Part shown: in pieces, positions 25,183-35,670 of the stretch
Position numbering within the stretch: position 1 is the first letter of the stretch
Layout of the letters: every line of letters starts with the position of its first letter
Source of the DNA: Arthrobacter cupressi
Lineage (GTDB): Bacteria; Actinomycetota; Actinomycetes; Actinomycetales; Micrococcaceae
Assembly (NCBI RefSeq): GCF_900099975.1
Contig: NZ_FNEI01000003.1
Span: forward strand, 1 to 64,000
Length of the DNA stretch: 64,000 bases
Direction: 5' to 3'
Program-made: the position numbers and the translations under genes
The notes under the pieces: generated by a model
What the model was told of the DNA's origin: nothing
Databases searched by the model: none
What the model saw: only the letters and a program-made list of their open reading frames with translations

Positions 25183-25212
25183 TTGCAGCGCTTTCCGGGG
25201 CGCCCCTAGATT
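25183..25212 (+). promoter_or_regulatory. candidate promoter of ABC transporter/monooxygenase operon
   Basis: TTGCAG (25183-25188) and TAGATT (25207-25212) with an 18-base spacer resemble -35 and -10 boxes, 47 bases before the permease start. No other strong candidate is seen in the divergent gap 24970-25258. Confidence 0.45.
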
Positions 25213-25258
25213 GGCAGCCATCCGATAGCCAACAACCAATCCCGAAGCGAGGTGGCGC

Positions 25259-26295
25259 ATGAGTTCTGCAGCAACCACGGTGGCGCAGTCCGCACCGTCA
25301 ACCGCAGGCAGGCCGGCGTCCACCGGCGCCGCGGACAGCACCCCAGAGAGCACCGAAACGGGCACCGGAACAGAAGCACCCGCCGTCGACTACTCCGGCT
25401 ACAAGCTGGTCCCGGCCAAGCACCCCGGCCGCTGGGTGGGCACCGTGCTGGTGGCACTCGGCGTCGCCGCCGTGCTGTGGTCCCTGGCCACGAACCCGCG
25501 CTGGGAATGGGGCGTTGTGGCGCAGTGGTTCACCGCGCAGTCGGTGGTGAACGGGCTCATCGAAACCCTCAAGCTCACGGCCATCTCCGGGGCGCTCGGC
25601 TTCATCCTCGGCTTCGTGCTGGCGCTCATGCGGCTCTCCGCGTCGCCGCTGCTGGTGGGGGTGTCCTGGACGTTCTCCTGGATTTTCCGCTCCACCCCGC
25701 TGCTGGTCCAGCTGCTGCTTTGGTACAACCTCGGCTACCTGTACGAGAAGGTCAGCCTCGGCATCCCGTTCACGGACGTCCGCTTCTTCGAGGTCCAGAC
25801 CACCACGCTCATCAGCCAGTTCGCCGCCGCCGTGCTGGGCCTGACCCTGAATCAGGCCGCCTACTCGGCCGAGATCATCCGCGGCGGCATCCTCTCCGTG
25901 GACCAGGGCCAGCTCGAAGCCGCGGCCGCGCTGGGCATCCCGGCCTGGCGGCGCTCCACCCGGATCGTGCTGCCGCAGGCCATGCGCGCCATCCTGCCCA
26001 CGGCCTTCAACGAGATCATCGGCCTGGTCAAGGGCACCTCGATCGTCTACGTCCTGGCCTACTCGGAGCTGTTCTACACGGTGCAGGTCATCTACAACCG
26101 CACCCAGCAGGTGCTGCCGCTGCTGCTCGTGGCCACCCTCTGGTACGTAGTCATCACCTCGGTGCTGAGCGTCTTCCAGTACTACATCGAGCGCCACTAC
26201 TCCAAGGGAGCCGTCCGGAACCTGCCGCTCACGCCGCTGCAGAAGGTCCGCCGCTTCTTCGCCACCCACGCCCCTGCTGACAGGAAGACCCTCCG

Positions 26296-26299
<4 letters not shown>
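25259..26299 (+). CDS. amino acid type ABC transporter permease
   Basis: A 346-residue inner-membrane permease of the polar amino acid (HisMQ) family. An unusually long ~60-residue Ser/Thr/Ala-rich cytoplasmic lead precedes the first membrane helix. The EAA loop contacting the ATPase is EAAAALGIPAWRRSTRIVLPQ (core EAAAALGIPAWRR). It is the sole permease, so it probably works as a homodimer. GAGGTGG is upstream of ATG 25259. The stop overlaps the ATPase start (ATGA). Confidence 0.92.
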
Positions 26300-27144
<845 letters not shown>

Positions 27145-27158
27145 GGACCCGCCACGCC

Positions 27159-28187
27159 ATGCTTCGCACCACTTCCAGTACCCGCAGCAAAACCAAACTC
27201 CTGGCACTTGCCGTGCTGCCCGCCGTCGTCGTCCCGGTCCTGGCCGGCTGCTCCGATCCGGGGGCGTCCGCCAACAGCGGCTCCGGCGCCGGGACGACGG
27301 CGGCCCGCAACGGCGTCGTCTACAACACCGCGCCGGAACAGAACCGGATCCGCGTGGAGAAGGACGCGGCGGCCGCCGGCAAGCTTCCCGCCGCGATCGG
27401 CAAGGACGGCAAGCTGACAGTCGCCACCACGGCAGGGTCCATCCCACTGTCCTTCCACGCCACGGACGATAAGACCCCCATCGGCGTCGAAACGGACATC
27501 GCCCAACTGGTGGCCGACAAACTGGGACTCGAGCTGGACCTGCAGGTCACCTCCTGGGAGAACTGGCCGCTGAAGACCCAGTCCGGCGACGTCGAGGCCG
27601 TGTTCTCCAACGTGGGCATCAACAAGGACCGCGTGAAGCTCTTCGACTTCTCCAGCTACCGGGCGGCCTTCATGGGCTTCGAGGCCAAGAAGTCCTCGAA
27701 CTACAACATCAAGGGCGCGGACGACATCTCCGGCCTGAAGGTCTCCGTGGGCTCGGGCACCAACCAGGAGAAGATCCTCCTGGCCTGGAACAAGGAGCTT
27801 GAGGCGAAGGGCAAGGCGCCGGCCACGCTGCAGTACTACTCCTCCGAGGCCGACACCATCCTGGCCCTGTCCTCCGGCCGTACGGACCTGAACATCGGCC
27901 CGTACCCGTCCACCACGTACCGGGAAAACACCCGGGACGACCTCAAGGTGGTGGGCAAGGTCAACGCCGGCTGGCCGTCCGAAACCCTCGTTGCCGCCAC
28001 CACCCTGAAGGGCAACGGCCTGGCCCCGGCCATCACCGACGCCCTGAACTCGGCCATCAAGGACGGCTCCTACGCCAAGGTGTTGGAGCGCTGGGGCCTG
28101 TCCGAGGAAGCCCTGCCGGAGTCCAAGACCATCACCGAGGCGAACTTCGCGGCCACGAAGGCCGCTGCCCAGGCAGGTTCCAAGTGA
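27159..28187 (+). CDS. ABC transporter substrate-binding lipoprotein
   Basis: A 342-residue binding protein of the polar amino acid (SBP family 3) type. A lipoprotein signal ends in VLAGC with the acylated Cys31. The core has [20 protein letters not shown] and [20 protein letters not shown] (core [11 protein letters not shown]). The family ligand-binding arginine is not obvious in [14 protein letters not shown], which may mean a ligand other than an ordinary amino acid (inference). A truncated homologue occurs at 42058-42570. The stop overlaps the next start (GTGA). Confidence 0.9.
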   Translation: MLRTTSSTRSKTKLLALAVLPAVVVPVLAGCSDPGASANSGSGAGTTAARNGVVYNTAPEQNRIRVEKDAAAAGKLPAAIGKDGKLTVATTAGSIPLSFHATDDKTPIGVETDIAQLVADKLGLELDLQVTSWENWPLKTQSGDVEAVFSNVGINKDRVKLFDFSSYRAAFMGFEAKKSSNYNIKGADDISGLKVSVGSGTNQEKILLAWNKELEAKGKAPATLQYYSSEADTILALSSGRTDLNIGPYPSTTYRENTRDDLKVVGKVNAGWPSETLVAATTLKGNGLAPAITDALNSAIKDGSYAKVLERWGLSEEALPESKTITEANFAATKAAAQAGSK

Positions 28188-29359
28188 AGTTCCAGGTCCT
28201 GGACATCATCCCGCACCTGCGGAATCCGCTCACCGGGCGGATCGTCTCGACGGCGGAGCGGCTCAACCAGGTGGTGGGGACCGCCCGCCGGGCAGAGGAA
28301 CTGGGCTACGACAGCTTCTCGGTGGGGGAGCGGCATGCGGGGGAGTTCATTTCCTCATCCCCGACGACGGTGCTCGCCGCGATCGCGGCCGTCACCAGCC
28401 GCATCCGGCTGCAGAGCGGCGTCACTGTGCTCTCCGTGCTGGACCCGGTGCGCGTGGCGGAGGATTACGCCACGATCGACCAGCTCAGCCGCGGCCGGCT
28501 GGAACTGGTGATCGGCAAGGGCAACGAGGTGCTGCAGTACCCGCTCTTCGGGCTCACTTTGGACGATCAGTGGGACCTCCTGGCTGAGAAGTACGGGCTG
28601 CTGCGCCGGCTGTGGCGCGAAGAAAACGTCACGTGGTCCGGGCGTTTCCGGCCCGCCCTGACGGAGGAAACGACCACCACGCCGCGGCCCTTCGCGGGTT
28701 CGCCCCGGATTTGGCACGGGTCTGCCACAACGCTGACCTCTGCGGCGCTGGCTGCTGAATGGGGTGATCCCCTGTTCACCGCCAACGCCATCCAACCGCG
28801 GGAGAACTACAAGATCCTGATCGACCACTACCGCGAAGAGTACGAACGCCACGGGCATGACCCCAGGCACCAGTACCTCGGCTCCGGCAGCGGCGCGGGC
28901 GGGGTGTTCATCGCGGACACCACCCAGGAAGCCAAGCGGCAGTTTGGCCCGGTCTACGAGGCCCTGACCGCAGGCCGGAATGTCCCCGGCAACAACTCGC
29001 CGTTCCGGGACATCGACCACGCCGTGGCCGAAGGCCCCGCCCTGGTGGGCAGCCCGGAGCAGGCGGTCGACAAGATCCTCAGCTACCACGGGCTCTACGG
29101 CCACGACCTGCAGTCGATCTCACTGCCCACCACGCTGCCGTTCGAACAGCAGCTGGAGATCCTGGAGCGCTTCGCCCTCGAAGTCATCCCGGCCGTGCGC
29201 GCCGCGGCGCCGACCACGCTATGGGAAGCCGCCGACCCCTACGGGCGGCGCCCGGCCTTTACCGGAGCCGGGGAACCCGACGCCGCTGAACCCGACGCCG
29301 CAGCCGCCGTCGAACGTGACCATGCCATCCATAGGAGCAACCATGCCCTCACCCACTGA
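28184..29359 (+). CDS. LLM class flavin-dependent oxidoreductase
   Basis: A 391-residue luciferase-like monooxygenase (FMNH2-dependent TIM barrel). [19 protein letters not shown] (core FSVGERHA), [32 protein letters not shown] (core [16 protein letters not shown]) and [11 protein letters not shown] are typical. The last ~40 residues are a Pro/Ala-rich extension. GTG 28184 overlaps the binding protein stop, so translation is coupled. It needs reduced flavin from a reductase not seen nearby. Confidence 0.88.
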   Translation: MKFQVLDIIPHLRNPLTGRIVSTAERLNQVVGTARRAEELGYDSFSVGERHAGEFISSSPTTVLAAIAAVTSRIRLQSGVTVLSVLDPVRVAEDYATIDQLSRGRLELVIGKGNEVLQYPLFGLTLDDQWDLLAEKYGLLRRLWREENVTWSGRFRPALTEETTTTPRPFAGSPRIWHGSATTLTSAALAAEWGDPLFTANAIQPRENYKILIDHYREEYERHGHDPRHQYLGSGSGAGGVFIADTTQEAKRQFGPVYEALTAGRNVPGNNSPFRDIDHAVAEGPALVGSPEQAVDKILSYHGLYGHDLQSISLPTTLPFEQQLEILERFALEVIPAVRAAAPTTLWEAADPYGRRPAFTGAGEPDAAEPDAAAAVERDHAIHRSNHALTH

Positions 29360-30209
29360 CATTCTTTCCGCCCCGAAAACCAGCCCTGCCTTCGCCGCCG
29401 AATGGGCCGAATGGCACGCCGCCCACGAACGGCACCGCGCCGATCCGCACGGCTTCCTCGCCGTCTCGCACCTGCACTGGCTGGACGGCACACCGCAGCG
29501 CCTCGACGGGGTGCCGGGCACCTGGAGCGTGACCAACGACGTCGTCACCGTGGTCCTGGAGGCGGGCGAAAGCCTGCGCCGGGACGGCCGGGAACTGAAC
29601 GCCACCGACAGCGGAACCAGCCTCAGCTTCGGCCCTATCGCTGAACGCGCCGGGATCAACCTGCAGGCGGGCAGCACCGCCGTCGGGCTGGAAACGGTTG
29701 TCGAACTGGCCAAGCGCGGCGGCGAGTACATCGTCCGCCCGCGGGACCCGCGCAACCCGCTGCTCAACGAATACCGCGGCACCCCGGCCTACGAGCCGGA
29801 CGCCGCGTTCGCCGTCGAGGGCCGCTACGTCCCGTTCGCCGAGCCGCGCAGCACCACGGTGGGTGCCGCCGTCGAAGGCATCCAGCACGTCTACGAAGCT
29901 CCGGGCGAGATCCGCTTCAGCCTCGACGGCCAGGAACTGACGCTGACCGCGTTCAACGGCCACGCCCCGGGCTCGCTCTCCGTGCTGTTCACCGACGCCA
30001 CCTCGGGCAAAACCACCTACGCGGCCAATCGTTCACTCTCGGTGGTTCCGGCGGAGGACGGCTCCGTGCTGCTCGACTTCAACCGGGCCGTGAACCTGCC
30101 CTGCGCCTACACCGACCTGGCCACCTGCCCGCTGCCGCCGGCCGAAAACCGCCTCACCGTGGCCATCGAAGCCGGCGAAAAGATCCCTTACGAAAGGCAG
30201 ACCCCGTGA
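29343..30209 (+). CDS. DUF1684 domain protein
   Basis: A 288-residue protein of the DUF1684 family. WAEWHAAHERHRADPHGFLAVSHLHWLDG at the N-terminus (core HGFLAVSHLHWL) and DFNRAVNLPCAYTDLATCPLPPAENRL at the C-terminus (core NLPCAYTDLATCPLPP) are the two conserved blocks; the latter contains two Cys. Members are cytoplasmic, of unknown activity, and often lie beside luciferase-like monooxygenases. ATG 29343 follows AGGAGCAACC and overlaps the previous gene by 17 bases. Confidence 0.85.
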   Translation: MPSPTDILSAPKTSPAFAAEWAEWHAAHERHRADPHGFLAVSHLHWLDGTPQRLDGVPGTWSVTNDVVTVVLEAGESLRRDGRELNATDSGTSLSFGPIAERAGINLQAGSTAVGLETVVELAKRGGEYIVRPRDPRNPLLNEYRGTPAYEPDAAFAVEGRYVPFAEPRSTTVGAAVEGIQHVYEAPGEIRFSLDGQELTLTAFNGHAPGSLSVLFTDATSGKTTYAANRSLSVVPAEDGSVLLDFNRAVNLPCAYTDLATCPLPPAENRLTVAIEAGEKIPYERQTP

Positions 30210-31399
30210 CCCACTCTTCCAATGCCGGCTTCCTCGCGCTGGAGCTCGACGGCGACGGCGCCCACCCCGCCGCCTGGCGCAAGGCCCGGCACACCCCGGA
30301 TGCCCTGTTGAACGGTGAGCGGATCCGCAGCACCGTCCTGGCCGCCGAATCCGCCGGTTTCCACGCCGCGACGTTCGCGGACGGGCATGTTGCCGAGGGC
30401 GCCGACGTCGCGGGCCGCCTGAATGCCCTGCAGCGCGCGGCCTTCGCCGGGCCCGTCACCGGGTCCATCGCGCTGGTCCCGGAGGTGGACACCGTCTACA
30501 CCGAGCCCTTCCACGCCGCCACGCAGCTTGCCAGCCTCGACTACGTGTCCGGCGGCCGCGGCGGCTGGCTCGTCAAGGCGAGCGGCGACGCCCGGGAGGC
30601 CGCCGCCGTCGGGCGCTCCGTCGCTGCCGAGGACGCCCTGGCGCACGAGGCGGCCGCGTCCGTGGAGGTGGGCCGCAGGCTCTGGGATTCCTGGGAGGAC
30701 GGCGCCGTGATCCGCGACGTCCCCACCGGCCGCTACCTGGACGTCGACAAACTGCACTACGCCGACTTCGAGACGCCGGCAGGTTTCCCGGGGGAGGCGT
30801 ACTCCGTGAAGGGGCCCTCCATCATTCCGCGACCGCTGCAGGGGCAGCTGCCCGTGCTGGCGCCGGCGCAGCTGGTGTCCGTGGACGGCCCGCTGCTGCC
30901 ATCCGCCGTGGATGCCGTGCTGGTTTCGGCCCCGACGCCGGAACTCCTCGCCGCGGAAGCCGCCGAGGTGCGTGCCAACCTGGCCGCTGTTGGGGGCGGC
31001 CCGGCTGGGCGGGCTCCTTTTGAGGTTGGGCCGGCTGTGATTGCCGAGCTCGACGTCGTCCTGGACTCCCGCGGGCAGTTCGCCGCCGCGCGGCTCGCCG
31101 AGCTGGAGGCCTTCACCGCGTGGGAGAGCCCGCGGGCCCGCTTCGTCGGGACCGCCGCGGAACTGGCGGACTTCCTCGCGGAGCTGCTCGCCGCCGTCGA
31201 CGGCGTCCGCATCCACCCTGCCGTGCTGGACGTGGAGTTGGAGGAACTGGCGCAGCTGGTGCTTCCGGAGCTGCGCAGCCGCGGAATCTTGCGGCCTGCC
31301 GCGTCCGGCGGCACCTTCCGCGAGCTGCTCGGCCTGGAACGGCCGGAAAACCGCTACGCCACCGCGCTTCTTAACACCACGATTGGGGAACCGGCATGA
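30206..31399 (+). CDS. LLM class flavin-dependent oxidoreductase
   Basis: A 397-residue luciferase-like TIM barrel, shorter in recognisable motifs than its neighbours. AAESAGFHAATFADGH (substrate-side loop), VPEVDTVYTEPFHAATQLASLDYVSGGRGGWLV (core QLASLDYVSGGR) and GEAYSVKGPS are the family blocks. GTG 30206 overlaps the DUF1684 stop by four bases. A C-terminal degenerate region rich in Ala/Glu replaces the usual last helices. Probably pairs with one of the other two monooxygenases. Confidence 0.82.
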   Translation: MTHSSNAGFLALELDGDGAHPAAWRKARHTPDALLNGERIRSTVLAAESAGFHAATFADGHVAEGADVAGRLNALQRAAFAGPVTGSIALVPEVDTVYTEPFHAATQLASLDYVSGGRGGWLVKASGDAREAAAVGRSVAAEDALAHEAAASVEVGRRLWDSWEDGAVIRDVPTGRYLDVDKLHYADFETPAGFPGEAYSVKGPSIIPRPLQGQLPVLAPAQLVSVDGPLLPSAVDAVLVSAPTPELLAAEAAEVRANLAAVGGGPAGRAPFEVGPAVIAELDVVLDSRGQFAAARLAELEAFTAWESPRARFVGTAAELADFLAELLAAVDGVRIHPAVLDVELEELAQLVLPELRSRGILRPAASGGTFRELLGLERPENRYATALLNTTIGEPA

Positions 31400-32814
31400 G
31401 CCAGGAGAATTCGATTCAGCACGGCCGTGCTACATTCCGGCCGTCGGGCAAGATCCAGTTCGGCGTGTTCTTCCAGGGCGTCAACTCCGGCACTATCTGG
31501 AAGACCCCGGAGGCCGGGTCGCAGACGGATTTCGAGTCCTTCCGCAGGATCGCCCAGACCGCCGAGCGCGGCCTGTTCGCCGCTTTCTTCCTAGGCGAGG
31601 GCCTGCGCCTGCGCGAGCACTTGGGCCGGCCGCACGCCCTTGATGTGGCGGGCCGTCCGGACGCCCAGACCATGCTCGCCGCGCTCGCCTCGGTGACGCG
31701 GAACATCGGTTTGGTGGCCACCCAGAACACCACCTACAACGACCCCGCGGACCTGGCCCATAGGCTGGCCTCCCTTGACCTGCTGTCCGGAGGGCGCGCG
31801 GCGTGGAACGTGGTCACCACGGACAACGCCTGGACGGGCGCCAACTTCCGCCGCGGCGGCTACCTGGACCACTCGGACCGGTACGTGCACGCCGAGGCCT
31901 TCGTGCAGACTGCCAAGCGGATCTGGGATTCGTGGGAAAGCGACGCGGTGGCGGCCTCGACGGCGGCGGATTCCTGGGCCGCGCCCGGACATGTCCGTAC
32001 AGTCCGCCACGAAGGCCAGCACTACACCGTGGACGTGACCCCGCGCCTGCCGCGCAGCGCCCAGTACCGGCCGGTGCTGTTCCAGGCCGGCGACTCCCCG
32101 GATGGCCGCGACTTCGCAGCACGCCAGGCGGACGTCATCTTCTCGGCGCACCCGAAGTTCGAGGCCGCCGTAGCGTTCCGAGAGGACATTGTGGCCCGGA
32201 CCGTTGCGGCCGGCCGCGGCGCCAACGACGTGCAGATCTTCCCCGCCAGCGAGTTCATCCTGGCAGCCACCGACCAGGAGGCTCAGGAGAAGAAGGAGTG
32301 GGTGCGGAGCCTGCAGATCGGCCCGCAGCAGGCCATCGCGTACCTGGAGCAGTTCTGGGGCCGCGAGCTGTCCTCGTTCGATCCGGACGGCCCGCTGCCG
32401 GACATCGATCCCGCGGTGGAAACCACCTCGGAGACCCGCGGCAGCGGCTTCCACGGCGCCAAAGCACGGGAGCTTGCCGAGCAGTGGCGGGCCGAGGCCG
32501 CGGAGCACGGCTGGTCCATCCGGCAGTTCGTGAGCTCCCGGACAGCCCGCATCGATTCCACCTTCACCGGCTCCTACAGCTCGGTGGCGGACACCCTGGC
32601 CGAATACGCCCGGGTGGGGGCCGTGGACGGCTTCAACATCTCGCCGTGGATCATCCCGAGCGGCCTGGACGACATCGTGAACCACCTCGTCCCCGAACTG
32701 CAGGAACGCGGCGTGTACCCCACGGAGTACGCTGGCTCGACGCTGCGGGAGAACCTGGGGCTCGCGACGCCGGAGCGCTCGCCCGAGCTGGTTCCTGTTG
32801 GGAGCGTCAGGTGA
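31396..32814 (+). CDS. NtaA/DmoA family FMN-dependent monooxygenase
   Basis: A 472-residue member of the group that includes nitrilotriacetate, dimethylsulfide and dibenzothiophene monooxygenases. RNIGLVATQNTTYNDPADLAHRLASLDLLSGGRAAWNVVTT (core LASLDLLSGGRAAWNVVT) is the signature; FRRGGYLDHSDRYVHAEAFV (core YLDHSDRYVHAEAF) follows. ATG 31396 overlaps the previous stop (ATGA). Substrate could be an organosulfur or aminocarboxylate compound imported by the co-transcribed ABC transporter. Last clear gene of the operon. Confidence 0.9.
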   Translation: MSQENSIQHGRATFRPSGKIQFGVFFQGVNSGTIWKTPEAGSQTDFESFRRIAQTAERGLFAAFFLGEGLRLREHLGRPHALDVAGRPDAQTMLAALASVTRNIGLVATQNTTYNDPADLAHRLASLDLLSGGRAAWNVVTTDNAWTGANFRRGGYLDHSDRYVHAEAFVQTAKRIWDSWESDAVAASTAADSWAAPGHVRTVRHEGQHYTVDVTPRLPRSAQYRPVLFQAGDSPDGRDFAARQADVIFSAHPKFEAAVAFREDIVARTVAAGRGANDVQIFPASEFILAATDQEAQEKKEWVRSLQIGPQQAIAYLEQFWGRELSSFDPDGPLPDIDPAVETTSETRGSGFHGAKARELAEQWRAEAAEHGWSIRQFVSSRTARIDSTFTGSYSSVADTLAEYARVGAVDGFNISPWIIPSGLDDIVNHLVPELQERGVYPTEYAGSTLRENLGLATPERSPELVPVGSVR

Positions 32815-33202
32815 GCGGGGCTTTGGTGAGTGGCGCTGCGGCGCGTCGGGCTCCCGGGGAGGAGTCCGACGTCGGCGATTCGCTCTGGAGCGAGGAGACG
32901 GTGAGGCTTCAGCTGACTGTGTGGGAGCAGTGGCTTTAGGACTTATTGCGTTGAACAATGTGCTGGGCTCCGGCCAAATGAGGCACTTTCTCAGGATGAT
33001 GCGGATTGCCGGCAAAAGAGAACCAGTGAAACGAAGCTGTCTGCGTAATGCCCACAGCGAGCCACACTCGCCGCTTCCAACCCAACTCGCAGATCGCACA
33101 AACAACAAGCGCGAAAGTAATCCGCGAGCAGCCGCAGGACGAAGGGAACTGGTTCCGGTTCCCGCCAAGGGAACCGGAACCAGCCGCAACGGTGGGAAAC
33201 CT
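32815..33202. other. 388-base region without a convincing gene
   Basis: Downstream of the monooxygenase operon. A GTG at 32811 could begin a 42-codon frame overlapping the previous stop, but its sequence is not protein-like. Base composition drops from about 32930 onward. The only strong structure is the hairpin at 33149-33183. Confidence 0.5.
33149..33183 (-). terminator. perfect 15-bp hairpin after small membrane gene
   Basis: CTGGTTCCGGTTCCC (33149-33163) and its exact complement (33169-33183) flank a 5-base loop, 20 bases beyond the 3' end of the opposite-strand gene at 33203. No T tract; terminator role is probable by position. Confidence 0.55.
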
Positions 33203-33391
33203 CTATCCTTGCCGCACCGAACCTGAGCGCTTAATCTGGCGCCTGCTCAGGAACCAAGAAGCCACCCAGAGAAGCGCAATGAGTGCCAGGGTCTCCGTGC
33301 CATTTGGGGCAAACGGACCCAGCATGAAGGGCAGGATGAGAGCAAGGAATAACGTCCCCGCAACGGCAAATAATACAGCTGACTTGCGCAT
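33203..33391 (-). CDS. small two-helix membrane protein
   Basis: A 62-residue protein with hydrophobic segments at about residues 5-22 and 28-45, ending SRRQIKRSGSVRQG. Start ATG 33391 has AGAGGA seven bases upstream; an ATG two codons before is possible. Not recognised. Base composition is lower in GC than neighbours, and it follows a frameshifted small gene on the same strand by 40 bases, so both may belong to a transferred unit. Confidence 0.6.
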   Translation of the reverse strand: MRKSAVLFAVAGTLFLALILPFMLGPFAPNGTETLALIALLWVASWFLSRRQIKRSGSVRQG

Positions 33392-33431
33392 GATCATTTC
33401 CTCTTTCTTTCCTACGATCCCTACAACGCCA

Positions 33432-33753
33432 TTAGACACCCTTGTAAATCTGCTGGGTACTGTTGCCGTACAGGTAGAACTCGATCCAGGGGCGGTACGT
33501 GCTCGTGCAGCCCAGGTTCCATGGGCACTGCTCAAAGGTTCCGGACTGATAGGTTCGCACCTGCCATCCACCGACCGCATTGGCCTGGATGTCACTCGCA
33601 CCACGATAGTGGAACGTGAAGTCGGTGTAACCGACGGAAGGGAAGGACAACCGGGCTCGATAATGCCATTGCTTTTCGAACCCGATGTCCTCGTTGAAAT
33701 CGAGGACTACGCCGTCCTCGATTGAGCGAAGCTTTTACAGCGGTCACCTTCAT
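33432..33753 (-). pseudogene. small gene interrupted by a frameshift
   Basis: A good start (AGGAG, then ATG at 33753) begins MKVTAVKASL, but that frame becomes basic and not protein-like after ~12 codons. From about 33734 to 33432 another frame on the same strand reads as a normal protein (DGVVLDFNEDIGFEKQW, later GGWQVRTYQSG and CPWNLGC, ending YKGV), open with no start codon except a TTG at 33650. A one-base shift near 33720-33735 would join them into a ~105-residue protein. A 9-bp hairpin (33699-33722) sits at the break. Not recognised; a sequencing error is also possible. Confidence 0.45.
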
Positions 33754-33827
33754 CGCAGCTCCTGGACTGAAAGCGGGCGATGTCCTGAGGCCCCACAAAG
33801 TGGCCTTAACCGGCGGAAATGAACGTT

Positions 33828-34733
33828 CTACCCCCGCTCGATGTGTCGCGTTCGTGCGGTGTCGAACCGTTGGGTGCCGAGTACCGCGAGCAGCTTCAGC
33901 TTTCCCTCCGCGCCGCTCCTGGGCTCGGCGGTGAGCACGAGCAGGGCCTGTGATTGGTCGTCGGTGAACAGCACCTGGCAGTCGAGTTCAATGGGCCCGA
34001 CTTCGCGATGGATGAGCACCTTGTGATCGCTGAAGCGTTGGGCTACTTCGTGCCGCTCCCATAGGTCCCGAAACTCTTCGCTTCGCTTGGCGATTTCGCC
34101 CACGAGCTCGGCTGCGCGCGAGCGGGCCCCCATCGTTCCATGGGCCGCCCGCAGGCCGGCGACCAGGGCCCGGCTTTGCCGCGGCCGGTCGTGCTCCGGG
34201 TAGCGCATGCGTTCGGCCTCGGGGTGGGCGAACCAGCGGTAGCTTTCGTAGCGTTCCCACCCGGTCGCGGCGGAGTGATCACCGAGCAGCGCGCAAGCCA
34301 TCGGGTTTTGCAGGAGCGTCTGGCCGAGGTTCGATATCACGAGCGCCGGTGTGTCAGCGAGGCGGTCGAACACCCGGTGCAGGGCAGGTGTGACGTGCTC
34401 GGACGGGCTGAGCCGATCCGGAACGGCATGCCCGGCGACCCTGTAGAGGTAGTCGCGCTCGTCTGCGCTAAGTCGCAGCGCACGGCTCAACGACGCGAGC
34501 ATCTGGGTGCTTGGCTGCGGTCCGCGCTGCTGTTCCAGGCGGGTGTAGTAGTCGGTCGACATCAGCGCGAGCTGCGCGACTTCCTCCCGGCGCAAGCCGG
34601 CCGCCCTGCGCCGCGGACCCGCCGGCAGGCCGACGCCGCTTGGACGCAAGGTGTCGCGCCGGCGGCGCAGGAAATCGGAAAGGGCTTGGCGATCCACATC
34701 TCCATGGTTCCATGCGCCTTCCGAGGGAACCAT
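33828..34733 (-). CDS. XRE-type HTH regulator with MmyB-like ligand domain
   Basis: A 301-residue regulator. The N-terminal helix-turn-helix is LRREEVAQLALMSTDYYTRLEQ (core EEVAQLALMSTDYY), and residues ~110-280 form the MmyB/PAS-like domain (ALVISNLGQTLLQNPMACALLG, core NPMACALLG; ELDCQVLFTDDQSQALLVLTAEPRS, core LVLTAEPRS). These repressors usually control a divergent oxidoreductase, here the SDR gene at 34799. ATG 34733 is used; a GTG at 34697, starting MDRQALSDFLRRRRD, fits family N-termini better but lacks spacing from a ribosome site. Confidence 0.9.
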   Translation of the reverse strand: MVPSEGAWNHGDVDRQALSDFLRRRRDTLRPSGVGLPAGPRRRAAGLRREEVAQLALMSTDYYTRLEQQRGPQPSTQMLASLSRALRLSADERDYLYRVAGHAVPDRLSPSEHVTPALHRVFDRLADTPALVISNLGQTLLQNPMACALLGDHSAATGWERYESYRWFAHPEAERMRYPEHDRPRQSRALVAGLRAAHGTMGARSRAAELVGEIAKRSEEFRDLWERHEVAQRFSDHKVLIHREVGPIELDCQVLFTDDQSQALLVLTAEPRSGAEGKLKLLAVLGTQRFDTARTRHIERG

Positions 34734-34735
34734 GG
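34702..34735. promoter_or_regulatory. inverted repeat over the regulator start codon
   Basis: CCATGGTTCC (34702-34711) and GGAACCATGG (34726-34735) are exact 10-base complements with a 14-base spacer. One arm covers the ATG at 34733. Position in the regulator's first codons suggests an autoregulatory operator or a translation-blocking hairpin. Confidence 0.45.
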
Positions 34736-34798
34736 GACTGGCAATCCCCCGATAAGCGCTCTCTGGAAACCGCAGGATCCAAGCCGAAGACTTGAGAT

Positions 34799-35566
34799 AT
34801 GCGAACTAGCGAAAACACCATCTTCATTCCCGGAGCGACCAGCGGCATTGGACTTGCCCTCGCAATACGCCTGCACGATGCAGGCAATACGGTGATTGTT
34901 GGCGGGCGACGCGCCGAGCTGCTCGACGAGATCTCCAAACTCCATCCCGGCTTGGATACCGTCCAGATTGACACGGCGGATGCCGCAAGCATCGCATCCG
35001 CGGCACAGGACGTCATCGCCCGCCACCCCGATCTCAACGTCCTGGTAACAATGGCGGGCATCATGCGCGTTGAGGACTGGACCAGCCCTGCAGGGTTTCT
35101 CGGGACCGCGGAGGAAGTGGTCACCACGAACCTCCTTGGCCCCATCCGGCTTATCGGCGCGTTCATCGAACACCTGCGCGCTCAACCGGACGCGACGATC
35201 ATGACCGTTTCCTCCGGCCTGGCGTTCGCCCCGCTGGGGGTGACACCGACCTACAACGCGAGCAAGGCGGCGGTTCATATGCTCAGCGAATCCATCAGGT
35301 TGCAGCTGGCAGACACGACCGTGCGGGTGATCGAACTCCAGCCCCCGGCCGTCCGCACTGGACTGCTCCCAGGCCAAGAGAACAGCTCTTTCGCGATGCC
35401 GCTGGACGAGTTCGTCGACGAGGTCATGATGATCCTCGCCGAACAGCCGCACGCCACCGAGATCCAGGTCGAAAACGTCAAGTTCCTGCGCTACGGCGAA
35501 GCCCGAGGCGACTATGACCACGTCGTGGCGACACTCAATCGGCTCGACCCCCATGCCGGGGCATAA
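34799..35566 (+). CDS. SDR family oxidoreductase (DltE-like)
   Basis: A 255-residue short-chain dehydrogenase. Cofactor motif GATSGIG at 12-18, active-site Ser in VSSGLAF and catalytic Y-N-A-S-K in PTYNASKAAVHML. The Arg pair in GGRRAEL suggests NADP preference. It resembles DltE-type oxidoreductases. Divergent from the MmyB-like regulator and probably controlled by it. No strong ribosome site: GAGAT precedes ATG 34799. Confidence 0.9.
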   Translation: MRTSENTIFIPGATSGIGLALAIRLHDAGNTVIVGGRRAELLDEISKLHPGLDTVQIDTADAASIASAAQDVIARHPDLNVLVTMAGIMRVEDWTSPAGFLGTAEEVVTTNLLGPIRLIGAFIEHLRAQPDATIMTVSSGLAFAPLGVTPTYNASKAAVHMLSESIRLQLADTTVRVIELQPPAVRTGLLPGQENSSFAMPLDEFVDEVMMILAEQPHATEIQVENVKFLRYGEARGDYDHVVATLNRLDPHAGA

Positions 35567-35603
35567 ACGACGGGACCGCCCGCATCGATGTGCCGGTGCA
35601 GCC

Positions 35604-35659
35604 TGAGGGCTCACCTGTGGTGGATTGTTTTGCGACATGCCGCCACAAGTGAGCCCTCA
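35604..35659. repeat. intergenic hairpin element, copy 2
   Basis: TGAGGGCTCACCTGTGGTGG (35604-35623) pairs with CCGCCACAAGTGAGCCCTCA (35640-35659) with two mismatches. It shares the CCGCCACAAGTGAG core with the element at 22367-22425. It lies between convergent genes and may terminate both. Confidence 0.75.
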
Positions 35660-35670
35660 AACTCCTGCGG

